50,232 bases of DNA. Source: Alphaproteobacteria bacterium (GTDB taxonomy: Bacteria > Pseudomonadota > Alphaproteobacteria > Rhodobacterales > Rhodobacteraceae). The notes below the pieces were generated by a model, which was given only the letters and a program-made list of their open reading frames with translations, was not told where the DNA came from and searched no databases. Shown here piece by piece: positions 7,272-15,967 of the stretch; within the stretch, counting starts at the first letter, position 1, and each line of letters begins with the position of its first letter. The position numbers and the translations under genes were made by a program. The stretch spans positions 1 through 50,232 of the forward strand of contig JAUIDE010000018.1 of assembly GCA_030429105.1 (NCBI GenBank). Reading direction: 5' to 3'.

Positions 7272-8663
7272 ATGTTGACGACATCTTTGATCCGCCATGC
7301 GAGGCGCGGCGCCGCCGCCGCTCTTCTCGCCCTGGCCGCGCTTGTCGCACCCCTTGCGGCCGGGGCGGACGGCGCGAAGCCCCTCGCCCCGCATGTGATC
7401 GCCGAGTTCGGCCATCCTCCGGCTGCGCCCGCCAGCCCGTTCTCCCCGGAGATCGAGGCCGCGATCCGCGCCGTCTTCATCGACAACCTCGCCGAGTACG
7501 GCTGGGGCGCGAACGAGCAGGCGGCGCTCGACGTCATCGCGCAGTCGGGCGACCCGCGCCTCGCCTGGATCGTGAGCGACCTCATGCGCTTCGCCTGGCG
7601 CACCTCGCTCGACGACGCGCTCGGGCGAACCGGCGCGGCCCTCCTCGGGATCGAATACGAGACCCCGCAGCGCTGGGGTGAACTCACCGACCATCTCATC
7701 GCCTGGGACATTCCGGCCCCGCCCGGCTATCTGGAGGTCAAGCGCGCGATCTTCACGAACTTCATTCCCGGCTGGGAGCAGATCTTCGTGGAGGGGGAGA
7801 TCGACTGGCGCCATGTCTCCTGGGGCGGCGTGCTGATCGACGACCGCCCCTTCGGCGCGACCGACATCCCCTGCAACTGCATCCCCGCCGCCGACAACCC
7901 CGAGGTCAGCAGCGCCGACGAGGCGACCTGGTTGAAGGACTCAGACATCGTCTTCGGCATCGGGATCAACGGCGAATACCGCGCCTATCCGCGGCGGATC
8001 ATGGAGGTCCGCGAGATGGTGAACGACACGCTCGGCGGCCGCGATCTCGGCATTCCCTACTGCACCCTCTGCGGCGCCGCGCAGGCGTACTTCACGGATC
8101 ACATGCCCGAGGGCGTGAAGCGCCCCGTCCTCCGCACCTCCGGCCTCCTCATCCGCTCCAACAAGGTGATGTATGACGTCGAGACATGGTCCGTCTTCGA
8201 CACCTTCCTTGGCCATGCCGTGACCGGCCCGCTCGCCGAACGCGGCCTCCGGCTCGAACAGGCGACCGTTGTGACGACCGACTGGGGAACATGGCGCCGC
8301 GCCCATCCGGAAACCACCGTGCTCGTCGAGGACCTTGCCCTCGGCCGCGATTTCGACTTCCGCAACGGGCGGGACGCGAACGGCCCGATCTTCCCGGTGG
8401 GCGACGTGGACCCGCGCCTGCCCGTCCATGAGGACGTGATCGGCGTCCTCACAGCCTCCGGCGCGCCCGTCGCCTTCCAGCGCAGCAAGGCTGTCGCCGC
8501 CCTGAAGGCGGGCGAGGAGATCGCTTATGAGAACGTCCGCCTCAAGCTGGAGGCGGGCGGCGTGAAGGCCGTGGGCGAAGACGGGGCCGATCTCGGCAGC
8601 CACGAGGCCTTCTGGTTCGCCTGGTCGCAATTCCATCCCGGCACGGCGCTCTGGGGAGGGTAG
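7272..8663 (+). CDS. Secreted DUF3179 domain-containing protein
   Basis: 463 residues. An N-terminal signal peptide is clear: basic start, then a hydrophobic stretch AALLALAALVAPLAAGA at about residues 15-31. The DUF3179 core follows from about residue 205: YRAYPRRIMEVREMVNDTLGG, then IPYCTLCGAAQAYF with a CxxC pair, RTSGLLIRSNKVMYDVET, and TVVTTDWGTWRRAHPET. The family has no established activity; the conserved Cys pair suggests a metal or redox role in the periplasm, which is inference. A second pair, CNCIP, lies in the N-terminal half. A strong AGGGAGG precedes the ATG. The gene is divergent from the leu leader and followed by a dispersed repeat copy. Confidence 0.85.
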   Translation: MLTTSLIRHARRGAAAALLALAALVAPLAAGADGAKPLAPHVIAEFGHPPAAPASPFSPEIEAAIRAVFIDNLAEYGWGANEQAALDVIAQSGDPRLAWIVSDLMRFAWRTSLDDALGRTGAALLGIEYETPQRWGELTDHLIAWDIPAPPGYLEVKRAIFTNFIPGWEQIFVEGEIDWRHVSWGGVLIDDRPFGATDIPCNCIPAADNPEVSSADEATWLKDSDIVFGIGINGEYRAYPRRIMEVREMVNDTLGGRDLGIPYCTLCGAAQAYFTDHMPEGVKRPVLRTSGLLIRSNKVMYDVETWSVFDTFLGHAVTGPLAERGLRLEQATVVTTDWGTWRRAHPETTVLVEDLALGRDFDFRNGRDANGPIFPVGDVDPRLPVHEDVIGVLTASGAPVAFQRSKAVAALKAGEEIAYENVRLKLEAGGVKAVGEDGADLGSHEAFWFAWSQFHPGTALWGG

Positions 8664-8732
8664 GGGGCTTCCAGGGCGAAGGCGGACCTGCTGGAACCGG
8701 CCGGGCGAAGGCGCCGCGCTCCCCCCGCAATC

Positions 8733-8919
8733 CTTGGCCCGGGCGACAAGCCCGGGCCGCGGCCTCCCTCCCCCCAAGGGGAGGCCGCATCGCAACCGCG
8801 CAAGACGTGCGATCGTTCGAGTTCGTGGCGACATAAACCACAACGGCCAATCCGCCCGAGGCGGCCCCCCGAGGGAGGCCGCGCCCCTCCACGCTCCGTT
8901 CGCAAGCCGGCCGGCCTCG
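8733..8919 (+). repeat. Dispersed hairpin element, copy A
   Basis: This copy fills most of the 372-base gap after the DUF3179 gene. Hairpin 1 is GGCCCGGGC (8736-8744), loop GACAA, GCCCGGGCC (8750-8758). Hairpin 2 is GCGGCCTCCC (8759-8768) pairing with GGGAGGCCGC (8779-8788). A conserved middle (ACATAAACC at 8831-8839) follows, then a third GGGAGGCCGCG arm and a tail ending GGCCGGCCTCG. It aligns along its length with copy C at 36585-36770 and, reverse-complemented, with copies B and D. No ORF of note lies in it. Confidence 0.8.
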
Positions 8920-9035
8920 TCGGAGCGCCCCGCGTTGCCGTCAGATCGGCCTTCGCGCCAGCATGCCGGCCGGCGCCTTCAAGCCCGCCGGCGGATCGGC
9001 TAGCCTTGGCCCCCCGCCCCGAGACAGGACCCCCG

Positions 9036-9716
9036 ATGCTCCCCTGGACCCTCCTCGCCGCCGCGAGCGCTCCGGAAGGCGGCGTCCTGAAGCTCTTCCG
9101 CCGGGGCGACGAATTCTCGATCCGCCTCGAGGGCGGGAACGAGCTGATGAACAGCCGCCTCGGCGGCTCGGAGGAGGCGCTGGCGACCCTCGCCCTCGCC
9201 CGCCTCGGCCCCCGGCCCTCGCCCCGCCTGCTGATCGGCGGCCTCGGCATGGGCTTCACCCTCCGCGCGGCGGAGGAAGCCGCCCCGCCCGATGCGCGCC
9301 TGATCGTCTCCGAGATCGTCCCCGAGCTGATCGACTGGGCTTCGCTCCACATGGGCGCGGTCTTCGGAGACTGCCTTGCAGACCCCCGCGTCGAACTCCG
9401 CCCCGGCGACGTCGCCGCCGAGATCGCCGCCGCGCCGGCGGCCTTCGACGCCATCCTACTCGACGTGGACAACGGCCCCTTCGGCCTGACGCGCAAAGGG
9501 AACGACGCGCTCTACGGCCCCGAAGGCCTCCGCGCCGCGCACCGCGCCCTCGCCCCCGGCGGCGTCCTCGCCATCTGGTCCGCCGCGCCGGAGCCGGCCT
9601 TCACGCGACGCCTCTCGCAATGCGGCTTCGAGGCTACGATGCAAAGTGTGCGGGCGGGGCGCAGCAAGCGGGGCTCGCGGCACACGATCTGGCTTGCGAT
9701 GAAGGACGGGGGCTGA
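9036..9716 (+). CDS. Spermidine synthase-like SAM/dcSAM-binding protein
   Basis: 226 residues with a Rossmann-like methyltransferase fold. LLIGGLGMGFTLRAA is the glycine-rich nucleotide loop, ARLIVSEIVPELIDWA holds the acidic ribose-binding residue, and FDAILLDVDNGPFGLT corresponds to the catalytic DxDNGP-type segment of polyamine synthase homologues. HRALAPGGVLAIWSA is the usual post-strand loop. Short relatives of this type are annotated as spermidine synthase, but the usual N-terminal beta-strand tetramerisation domain is reduced, so aminopropyl transfer is not assured and a methyltransferase role is possible. I chose the ATG at 9036, which has AGGA about 10 bases upstream, over a TTG at 9006. 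Confidence 0.75.
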   Translation: MLPWTLLAAASAPEGGVLKLFRRGDEFSIRLEGGNELMNSRLGGSEEALATLALARLGPRPSPRLLIGGLGMGFTLRAAEEAAPPDARLIVSEIVPELIDWASLHMGAVFGDCLADPRVELRPGDVAAEIAAAPAAFDAILLDVDNGPFGLTRKGNDALYGPEGLRAAHRALAPGGVLAIWSAAPEPAFTRRLSQCGFEATMQSVRAGRSKRGSRHTIWLAMKDGG

Positions 9717-9725
9717 AGGCCCCTC

Positions 9726-11144
9726 TCAATCCCCCGTCTGAGCCGCCGGCTGCGCCGGAGCGCCCCTCTGCCCGTTCACCCAGTCGCCGTCGAAAACGGA
9801 GCCGGAGGCGAATTCCATCCGTCCGGGGCCGTGGCGGCGGTTGTCCTTGAACGATCCCCGATAGACGTCCCCGTTCGCGTAGGTGGCGACGCCGTTGCCC
9901 TCGATCCGGTCGGCGACCCATTCGCCCTCGTAGCGGAAGCCGTCAGGCTGGGTGAAGACGCCCTGTCCCTCCCGCCGCCCCTTGACGAAGTCGCCCTCGT
10001 AGACGCCGCCGTCGGGGAACCGTGCGACGCCCTTGCCGTGGGGCATGTCGTCCTTCCATTCGCCTTCATATTGATAGCCGTCCGGATAGGCGATCTTGCC
10101 CGTCCCCTCGATCCGCCCGCCGCGGAACTCGCCCTCGTAGACGGCGCCGGAGGCGTAGCGGAAGACGCCGCGCCCCTCGATCACGCCGCCCGCCCACTCT
10201 CCCTGATAGCCGCCGCCGTCCGCCGTCGTCATCTCGCCCGGCCCGGCCAGCGCATTGTCCCGGAAGACGCCCTTCAGCACCCGCCCGTCCGCCAGCCTCG
10301 CGACGCCTTCGCCCTCGAACCGGCCCTCGACCCACTGGCCCTCATAGACGTCGCCGTTCGCGGCGGTCAGCACGCCCGCGCCCTGCCGCCGCCCGCCGAC
10401 GAAGGAGCCGACATAGACGTCCCCGTTCGCATATTGCGCCCGGCCCTCGCCCTGCCGCTCCCCGTCGAGGAAGGCGCCCTCGTAGACGTCGCCGTTGGCG
10501 TAGCGGGCGCGGCCCGTCCCGCTGATCTGCCCGCCCTTCCATTCGCCGGAATAGGTGAACCCGTCCGGCATCTCGATCTCGCCCATGCCCTCCCGCACGC
10601 CGGCGACGAAGGCGCCCTTGTAGACCGAACCGTCGGAATAAGTGACCGTTCCCTGCCCGTGCGGCGCCCCCTCGGCCCATTCGCCCTCATAGCGATAGCC
10701 GTTCGGCCGGGTCATCACCCCCGTCCCGTGATGCGCCGATTGCAGGAACTGCCCTTCGTAGCGCGCCCCGTCGGCATAGACGGCGACGCCCGTCCCCTCG
10801 ATCACGCCGCCGACCCAGTCCCCCTCATAGGAGCCGCCGTCGGAATAGACGATCTTGCCCTTCCCGTGCGGCGCCCCGTCCTTGAAATTCCCCTCGTAGA
10901 CGGAGCCGTTCTCGTAGCGGACGCGCCCCTCGCCCTCGATCCGCCCCTCGACCCACTGGCCCGTGTACTCATAGCCGCCGGGGAGGGTGAAGGTGCCGAA
11001 GCCGTGCTGCCGCCCGTCCTTGAACTCGCCTTCATAGACGCCGCCGCTGTCATATTTCTTCACCGCGACATCGCTTTGCTGCGCGGCGGCGGCGAAGGCG
11101 AGGGCGGAAACGGCGGCGACGGCCAGTCCGGTTCGGGCGCGCAT
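9726..11144 (-). CDS. Secreted MORN-repeat protein (about 18 repeats)
   Basis: 472 residues. A signal peptide (MRARTGLAVAAVSALAFAAAAQ) is followed by 18 near-regular 23-residue MORN units and a partial nineteenth, each of the form G-x-x-Y-x-G-x-W/F ... G-x-G. No other domain is present; the C-terminus is a short Pro/Ala/Gln tail. MORN arrays form extended beta-hairpin strips that bind lipids or proteins; in bacteria they are mostly uncharacterised. The start at 11144 has a GGAGAG ribosome-binding site and sits exactly before the signal sequence, so the long frame extending into gltX is spurious. The gene is divergent from gltX, 123 bases away, and converges on the spermidine-synthase-like gene. 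A periplasmic or exported scaffold role is inference. Confidence 0.85.
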   Translation of the reverse strand: MRARTGLAVAAVSALAFAAAAQQSDVAVKKYDSGGVYEGEFKDGRQHGFGTFTLPGGYEYTGQWVEGRIEGEGRVRYENGSVYEGNFKDGAPHGKGKIVYSDGGSYEGDWVGGVIEGTGVAVYADGARYEGQFLQSAHHGTGVMTRPNGYRYEGEWAEGAPHGQGTVTYSDGSVYKGAFVAGVREGMGEIEMPDGFTYSGEWKGGQISGTGRARYANGDVYEGAFLDGERQGEGRAQYANGDVYVGSFVGGRRQGAGVLTAANGDVYEGQWVEGRFEGEGVARLADGRVLKGVFRDNALAGPGEMTTADGGGYQGEWAGGVIEGRGVFRYASGAVYEGEFRGGRIEGTGKIAYPDGYQYEGEWKDDMPHGKGVARFPDGGVYEGDFVKGRREGQGVFTQPDGFRYEGEWVADRIEGNGVATYANGDVYRGSFKDNRRHGPGRMEFASGSVFDGDWVNGQRGAPAQPAAQTGD

Positions 11145-11267
11145 GTCGGAACTCTCCGCTTCTGTCCTTGGCGCGGACATTATGGGGGCCCGCCCGCCCT
11201 GACAACACTCGCTTGCGCCCCCCGAGCCGCGGCTGCTACTCCGCCCCGGCCCGGAGGAGGGGCGGAG

Positions 11268-12557
11268 ATGACGACGACCCGATTCGCGCCCTCGCCCACC
11301 GGGGCGCTCCATCTCGGCAACCTGCGAACCGCCGTGCTGAACGCGCTCGTCGCCCGCGCCGCCGGCGGCCGCTTCCTCCTCCGCATCGACGACACGGACG
11401 CAGCCCGCTCGGAGGAGCGGTTCGTGGAGGCGATCCGCGCCGATCTCCGCTGGCTCGGCCTGACCTCGGACGGCGAGGCGCGCCAGTCGCAGCGCCTCGC
11501 GCAATATGAGGCGGCGGCGGAGCGGCTGCGCGCCGCCGGGCGCCTCTATCCCTGTTGGGAGACCGAGGGCGAGCTCGCCCTCATGCGCCGCGCCCTCCTC
11601 AACGCGCGGAAACCCCCGGTCTATGACCGCGCCGCGCTCCGGCTCACGGAGGCGGAAAAGGCCGCGCTCGCCGCCGAGCGCCCGCCCCACTGGCGCTTCA
11701 TGCTCGAGGACCGGGCGATGGAATGGGAGGACGGGATCCTCGGCCCCCAGCGCATCGCCGCCTCCGCCGTCTCCGACCCGGTGCTGATCCGGGAGGACGG
11801 GCAGTTCCTCTACACGCTCTGCTCCGTCGTGGACGATGCGGAGATGGGGGTGACGGACGTGGTGCGCGGCGCCGACCACGTCACCAACACCGCGACGCAG
11901 ATCCAGATCTTCGAGGCGCTGGGCGCGGCCCCGCCCCGCTTCGCCCATCACGCGCTGATGACCGGGCCGGGCGGCGAGAAACTCTCGAAGCGCGCCGGCG
12001 CCCTCTCCGTCGCCGCCCTGCGGGAGGCTGGGGTGGAGCCCGCCGCGCTCCTCTCCTGGCTCGCGCGCTCCGGCTCCTCCCGCCCGGTCGAGCCTGTCTG
12101 GTCGGTCGCCGAAGCGGCGGCGGATTTCGACCTCTCCGCCTTCTCCCCTGCGCCCTCGCAGGCGAGCGAGGAGGAAATCCTCCAGCTCTCCGCCAGGATG
12201 CTGCGCGAGGCGCCGTGGCAGGCGGTGGCCGCCCGCGCGCCCGAGGGCGTCACGGAAGCCTTCTTCCACGCCGTCCGCCCCAATCTCGACCGATTGGAGG
12301 ACGCGGCGGACTGGCTCCGCATCGCGAAGGGCGCCCCGGCCGTCATCGCGCCGGAGGACGCCGAATTCGTCGCCGAGGCCCTCGCGATGCTGCCCCCCCG
12401 CCCGTGGACGGAGACGACATGGCGGGAGTGGACGGACGCGGTGAAGGCGAAGTCAGGCCGGAAGGGCAAGGCCCTCTTCCTCCCCCTCCGCCGCGTGCTG
12501 ACGGGGCGGAGCCACGGGCCGGACATGGGCGCGTTCATGCCGTTTCTGGAGCGGTGA
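11268..12557 (+). CDS. gltX: Glutamate--tRNA ligase (short form)
   Basis: Class I aminoacyl-tRNA synthetase, 429 residues. HIGH signature as HLGN (residues 15-18, within APSPTGALHLGNLR), KMSKS signature as KLSKR (residues 238-242), and the GluRS-type RIDDTD and VRGADH segments. It is shorter than the usual 465-480 residues. Many alphaproteobacteria carry two gltX copies, one of them near this length; duplicates in other bacteria can favour tRNA-Gln, but which tRNA this one charges cannot be read from sequence. GGCGGAG lies before the ATG at 11268. The open frame continues upstream through the opposite strand of the MORN gene, which is a shadow. Confidence 0.92.
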   Translation: MTTTRFAPSPTGALHLGNLRTAVLNALVARAAGGRFLLRIDDTDAARSEERFVEAIRADLRWLGLTSDGEARQSQRLAQYEAAAERLRAAGRLYPCWETEGELALMRRALLNARKPPVYDRAALRLTEAEKAALAAERPPHWRFMLEDRAMEWEDGILGPQRIAASAVSDPVLIREDGQFLYTLCSVVDDAEMGVTDVVRGADHVTNTATQIQIFEALGAAPPRFAHHALMTGPGGEKLSKRAGALSVAALREAGVEPAALLSWLARSGSSRPVEPVWSVAEAAADFDLSAFSPAPSQASEEEILQLSARMLREAPWQAVAARAPEGVTEAFFHAVRPNLDRLEDAADWLRIAKGAPAVIAPEDAEFVAEALAMLPPRPWTETTWREWTDAVKAKSGRKGKALFLPLRRVLTGRSHGPDMGAFMPFLER

Positions 12558-12584
12558 GGGACGCACCGTCTCCCGGCCCGTTAA

Positions 12585-12609
12585 GGCGACCTTCCGGTGG
12601 AAGGTCGCC
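12585..12609 (+). terminator. Hairpin downstream of gltX
   Basis: Perfect 11-bp stem GGCGACCTTCC (12585-12595), loop GGT, GGAAGGTCGCC (12599-12609), beginning 28 bases after the gltX stop. There is no T-tract, so it may be a Rho-assisted terminator or a 3'-end stabiliser rather than a classical intrinsic terminator. It opens the 427-base gltX-cysS gap. Confidence 0.5.
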
Positions 12610-12681
12610 AGGGCCGGTCGCCCGGAGGCGAAGGCCGGAGGGCGAGGGGCGCCAAGCCGCCGCGTCGGTCTGAATCGGCGC

Positions 12682-12760
12682 GCGGCCGCCCGAGGTGGCC
12701 GCGGACTCGCGGCCGCCTGGGGGCGGGCGGCCGCGGGCCGATACGCGGGGCGTATCGGCC
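12682..12760 (-). repeat. Two-hairpin intergenic element (possible variant E of the dispersed repeat)
   Basis: Within the gltX-cysS gap. A perfect 11-bp stem GGCCGATACGC (12736-12746) / GCGTATCGGCC (12750-12760), loop GGG, abuts a perfect 9-bp stem GCGGCCGCC (12709-12717) / GGCGGCCGC (12726-12734). A third copy of the arm GCGGCCGCC lies at 12682-12690. The order of arms is the same as in dispersed copies B and D read on the minus strand, although primary sequence has diverged and the ATAAA core is missing. Confidence 0.5.
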
Positions 12761-12833
12761 GGGCGCATCTGGCTGCGACAGCAATTGGATCAGCCCTTGG
12801 GTTCTCGAGGAGCCACTTCGCGCAATCCCCCGC

Positions 12834-12862
12834 TTGCGCCCCGCCCCCGCTTGAGGCATAGC
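12834..12862 (+). promoter_or_regulatory. Promoter of cysS leader/cysS-cimA
   Basis: TTGCGC (12834-12839), 17-base spacer, CATAGC (12857-12862). Eight bases then lead to the ATG of a 14-codon ORF at 12871, so the mRNA probably begins at or next to that ATG. The -35 is identical to that of the leu leader promoter on the other strand at 7155-7150. The -10 is a moderate match. Confidence 0.55.
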
Positions 12863-12870
12863 CTCGCGCC

Positions 12871-12915
12871 ATGAGCCGCGCGATCATCATCTGCGAGATC
12901 TGCATCATCCGCTGA
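12871..12915 (+). CDS. Putative leader peptide upstream of cysS-cimA (Ile/Cys-rich, 14 aa)
   Basis: Short ORF reading MSRAIIICEICIIR then TGA, 69 bases before cysS. It has six Ile, all ATC, and two Cys, both TGC, in nine consecutive codons. The downstream operon makes Cys-tRNA synthetase and citramalate synthase, the first enzyme of the pyruvate route to isoleucine, so both enriched amino acids match the genes it precedes. The promoter places the transcript start at the ATG, so it would be leaderless like the leu leader. That it is translated, and that it regulates, is inference. Confidence 0.5.
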   Translation: MSRAIIICEICIIR

Positions 12916-12960
12916 CACCAGTCCGCGGCGGCGCTTCTGTTCCTCACGAAACATGGCCCG

Positions 12961-12974
12961 CCGGGGCGCCCCGG
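12961..12974 (+). promoter_or_regulatory. Palindrome at the cysS ribosome-binding region
   Basis: Perfect palindrome CCGGGGCGCCCCGG directly abutting GGGACGAAGCC and the cysS ATG at 12985. It can fold as a 5-bp hairpin, and its 3' edge overlaps the only GGGGA Shine-Dalgarno candidate (12973-12977). The leader ORF upstream and a GCGGCGGC segment at about 12925-12933 that could pair with CCGCC at 12958-12962 suggest switching of translation initiation. No T-tract is present. Confidence 0.35.
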
Positions 12975-12984
12975 GGACGAAGCC

Positions 12985-14328
12985 ATGACCACCATCAAGC
13001 TCTGGAACAGCGCCGCGCGCGGGAAAGTGGAGTTCGCTCCGCTCGATCCCGCCAATGTCCGGATGTATGTCTGCGGCCCCACCGTCTATGACCGCGCGCA
13101 TATCGGCAACGCCCGCCCGGCGGTCGTCTTCGACGTCCTCTTCCGCCTCCTCCGCCACGTCTATGGCGAGGATCATGTCGCCTATGTCCGCAACATCACG
13201 GACATAGAGGACAAGATCATGGACCGCGCGAAGGAGCGCGGCGTCAGCATCGCGGAGATCACGGCGGAGACGACCCGCTGGTATCAGGAGGACATGGCGG
13301 CGCTCGGCTGCCTGCCGCCGACGCACCAGCCGCGGGCCACCGAATTCGTTCCCCAGATGGTCGCGATGATCGAGACCCTCATCGCCAGGGGCAACGCCTA
13401 CGAGGCGCAGGGCCATGTCCTGTTCGAAGTCGCGAGCTATGCGGAATACGGAAAGCTCTCCGGCCGCTCGACCGATGACATGATCGCCGGCGCCCGCGTC
13501 GAGGTCGCGCCCTTCAAGCGGGACCCGATGGATTTCGTCCTCTGGAAGCCCTCCGCGCCGGACCAGCCCGGCTGGGACAGCCCCTGGGGCAGGGGCCGCC
13601 CCGGCTGGCATATCGAATGCTCCGCCATGGCCGGCGAATTGCTGGGGGAGACCTTCGACATCCACGGCGGCGGCGCCGACCTGATGTTCCCCCACCACGA
13701 GAACGAAATCGCCCAGAGCCGTTGCGCCTGCCCGGAAGGGGGCTTCGCCCGGGTGTGGATGCACAACGGCATGATCAATGTTGACGGGCGGAAAATGTCC
13801 AAGTCATTGGGCAACTTCCTGACCGTGGAGGACCTGCGCGATCAGGCGCCGGGCGAGGTGCTTCGCGTCGCGCTCCTCTCCACGCATTATCGCGGGGTGC
13901 TGGACTGGACGGAGCAAAGGGTTTCGGAGGCGCGGGACGCGCTGGCGAAATGGGGGCCGCTTGTGGAGGGCGTCACGCCAGGCGAGGCCCCCGCCGTGCT
14001 CGAAGCCCTGATGGACGACCTCAACACCCCCGCAGCCTTCGCGGAGATGCACCGCATGGCGCGGGCGGGGGAGGTCGAGGCGCTGGCCGGGGCGATGGCG
14101 CTGATGGGGATCGAAGCGCCGCACGCCGCGAAGGCGGACGGCGCGCTCGTCGAATCCCTCCTCGCGCGCCGCGCCGAAGCGCGCGCGGCGCGCGACTTCG
14201 CGGCGGCGGACATGATCCGCAAGGGGCTGGACGAAGCCGGCATCGTGGTGATCGACCAGAAGGGCGGCCCCTCCGAATGGCGCCCCGGCCCGGATTTCGA
14301 CCCGGCGAAGCTGGAGGCGCTGCGATGA
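12985..14328 (+). CDS. cysS: Cysteine--tRNA ligase
   Basis: Charges tRNA-Cys. 447 residues, against about 460 in E. coli. [18 protein letters not shown] holds the zinc ligand Cys30 and the HIGH motif HIGN (39-42). [34 protein letters not shown] is the conserved active-site and zinc segment, and KMSKSLGN lies near residue 270. The ATG at 12985 gives the family N-terminus. The stop overlaps the cimA start in ATGA, so cysteinyl-tRNA synthesis and citramalate synthesis are translationally coupled. The operon appears to be preceded by an Ile/Cys-rich leader peptide. Confidence 0.97.
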   Translation: MTTIKLWNSAARGKVEFAPLDPANVRMYVCGPTVYDRAHIGNARPAVVFDVLFRLLRHVYGEDHVAYVRNITDIEDKIMDRAKERGVSIAEITAETTRWYQEDMAALGCLPPTHQPRATEFVPQMVAMIETLIARGNAYEAQGHVLFEVASYAEYGKLSGRSTDDMIAGARVEVAPFKRDPMDFVLWKPSAPDQPGWDSPWGRGRPGWHIECSAMAGELLGETFDIHGGGADLMFPHHENEIAQSRCACPEGGFARVWMHNGMINVDGRKMSKSLGNFLTVEDLRDQAPGEVLRVALLSTHYRGVLDWTEQRVSEARDALAKWGPLVEGVTPGEAPAVLEALMDDLNTPAAFAEMHRMARAGEVEALAGAMALMGIEAPHAAKADGALVESLLARRAEARAARDFAAADMIRKGLDEAGIVVIDQKGGPSEWRPGPDFDPAKLEALR

Positions 14329-15938
14329 CCCAAGCCCGCCTGCACCTCTACGACACCACCCTCCGCGACGGCCAGCAGACCCAGGGCGTCGACTTCTCCG
14401 GCGACGACAAGCGCAAGATCGCCCTCGCTCTGGACGCCCTCGGCCTCGACTATGTGGAGGGCGGCTGGCCCGGCGCGAACCCGACCGACTCCGAGTTTTT
14501 CGCAAACGCCCCAACGCTCTCCCGGGCGACCTTCACCGCCTTCGGCATGACGAAGCGCGCCGGGCGCTCCGCGGCGAATGACGAGGTGCTGGCCGAGGTC
14601 GTGAACGCCGCCACCCCCGCCGTGTGCCTCGTCGGCAAGACCCATGATTTCCATGTCGAAACCGCGCTCGGCATCACGCTCGAAGAGAACCTCGCCAACA
14701 TCTCCGAGTCGATCACCCATCTCGTGAGCCTCGGCCGCGAAGCCCTTTTCGACGCGGAACATTTCTTCGACGGCTACAAGGCGAACCCCGCCTACGCCCT
14801 CCGCTGCCTCGACGCCGCGCACGAGGCCGGCGCCCGCTGGGTCGTCCTCTGCGACACGAACGGCGGCACGCTCCCCGGCGAGATCGCGGAGATCACCGCC
14901 GCCGTCACCGCCCGCATCCCCGGCGATCATGTCGGCATCCACACCCATAACGACACCGAAACCGCCGTCGCCGGCGCCCTCGCCGCGGTGGAGGCCGGGG
15001 CGCGGCAGATCCAGGGCACGCTCAACGGCCTCGGGGAGCGTTGCGGCAACGCCAATCTCGTATCCCTCATCCCCACGCTTCTCCTGAAGGAGCCGTGGAG
15101 GAGCCGCTACGTCACCGGGATCAGCGCAGACAAGCTCCCTTCCCTCACCGGCCTCTCCCGGATGCTGGACGAGCTCCTGAACCGGGCGCCGGACCGGCAC
15201 GCTCCTTACGTCGGCGCCGCCGCCTTCGCGCACAAGGCGGGGCTCCACGCCTCCGCCATCGTCAAGGACCCGACGACCTACGAGCATGTCCCGCCCGAAG
15301 CGGTGGGGAACGAGCGCATCGTCCCGATGTCGAACCAGGCCGGCCGCTCCAACCTCCTCCGCCAGCTTCGCGAGGCGGGGATCGAGGCGCAGGCGGACGA
15401 CCCGCGCCTCGCCGCCCTCCTCCGCGAGGTGAAGGAGAAGGAGGATCAGGGCTTCTCCTATGACAGCGCCGCGGCCTCCTTCCAGCTTCTGGCGCGGGAG
15501 GCGCTGGGGCTTCGGCGGCGCTTCTTCGAGGTCGAGCGCTTCCGCGTCACCGTTGAGCGGCGGCGGAACGCGGTGGGCGATCTCGTCACCGTCTCGGAGG
15601 CGGTGGTGGTGGTGAACGTGGATGGCGAGCGCTTCATCTCCGCCTCCGAAAGCCTCGATCCGGCGGGAAACGACCGCGGCCCGGTCAACGCCCTCTCGAA
15701 AGCGCTGCGGAAGGACCTCGGCAAGTACGATTCCGCCATCGCCGACATGCGCCTGACCGACTTCAAGGTCCGCATCCTCTCCTCCGGCACCGAGGCCGTG
15801 ACGCGCGTTCTGCTCGAAAGCCGGGACGGCGAGGGGCGGCGCTGGACCACTGTCGGCGTCTCCCCGAACATCGTGGACGCCTCCTTCCAGGCCCTGATCG
15901 ACGCGGTGGACTACAAGCTCCACCGGGACGCGGCGTGA
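14325..15938 (+). CDS. cimA: Citramalate synthase
   Basis: Condenses pyruvate with acetyl-CoA to (R)-citramalate, the first step of the threonine-independent route to 2-ketobutyrate and isoleucine. 537 residues: [13 protein letters not shown] (residues 10-22), [10 protein letters not shown], the metal-binding [21 protein letters not shown] near residue 206, [24 protein letters not shown], and a C-terminal LeuA-type allosteric domain from about residue 400. The TQGVDFS and WPGANPTD segments fit the long CimA type rather than LeuA or homocitrate synthase. The ATG overlaps the cysS stop by four bases. leuA elsewhere in this window is the paralogue for leucine. Confidence 0.92.
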   Translation: MTQARLHLYDTTLRDGQQTQGVDFSGDDKRKIALALDALGLDYVEGGWPGANPTDSEFFANAPTLSRATFTAFGMTKRAGRSAANDEVLAEVVNAATPAVCLVGKTHDFHVETALGITLEENLANISESITHLVSLGREALFDAEHFFDGYKANPAYALRCLDAAHEAGARWVVLCDTNGGTLPGEIAEITAAVTARIPGDHVGIHTHNDTETAVAGALAAVEAGARQIQGTLNGLGERCGNANLVSLIPTLLLKEPWRSRYVTGISADKLPSLTGLSRMLDELLNRAPDRHAPYVGAAAFAHKAGLHASAIVKDPTTYEHVPPEAVGNERIVPMSNQAGRSNLLRQLREAGIEAQADDPRLAALLREVKEKEDQGFSYDSAAASFQLLAREALGLRRRFFEVERFRVTVERRRNAVGDLVTVSEAVVVVNVDGERFISASESLDPAGNDRGPVNALSKALRKDLGKYDSAIADMRLTDFKVRILSSGTEAVTRVLLESRDGEGRRWTTVGVSPNIVDASFQALIDAVDYKLHRDAA

Positions 15939-15967
15939 GCCGACGCGCGCCAGCCGCAGCCGCCGCC

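Noticed and set aside
7129-7350. A 73-codon minus-strand ORF upstream of the leu leader
   Set aside because: It overlaps the divergent DUF3179 start and the leu promoter, has no family features, and ends exactly inside the promoter region.
9726-11144. Regular 69-base periodicity that might suggest a CRISPR array or satellite
   Set aside because: The period is three times 23 codons and translates to MORN repeats. Units are divergent at DNA level and have no spacers.
9831-11267. An N-terminal extension of gltX of about 480 codons across the MORN gene
   Set aside because: GluRS begins with its catalytic motif at 11268 behind a ribosome-binding site. The extension is the antisense of the MORN repeats.
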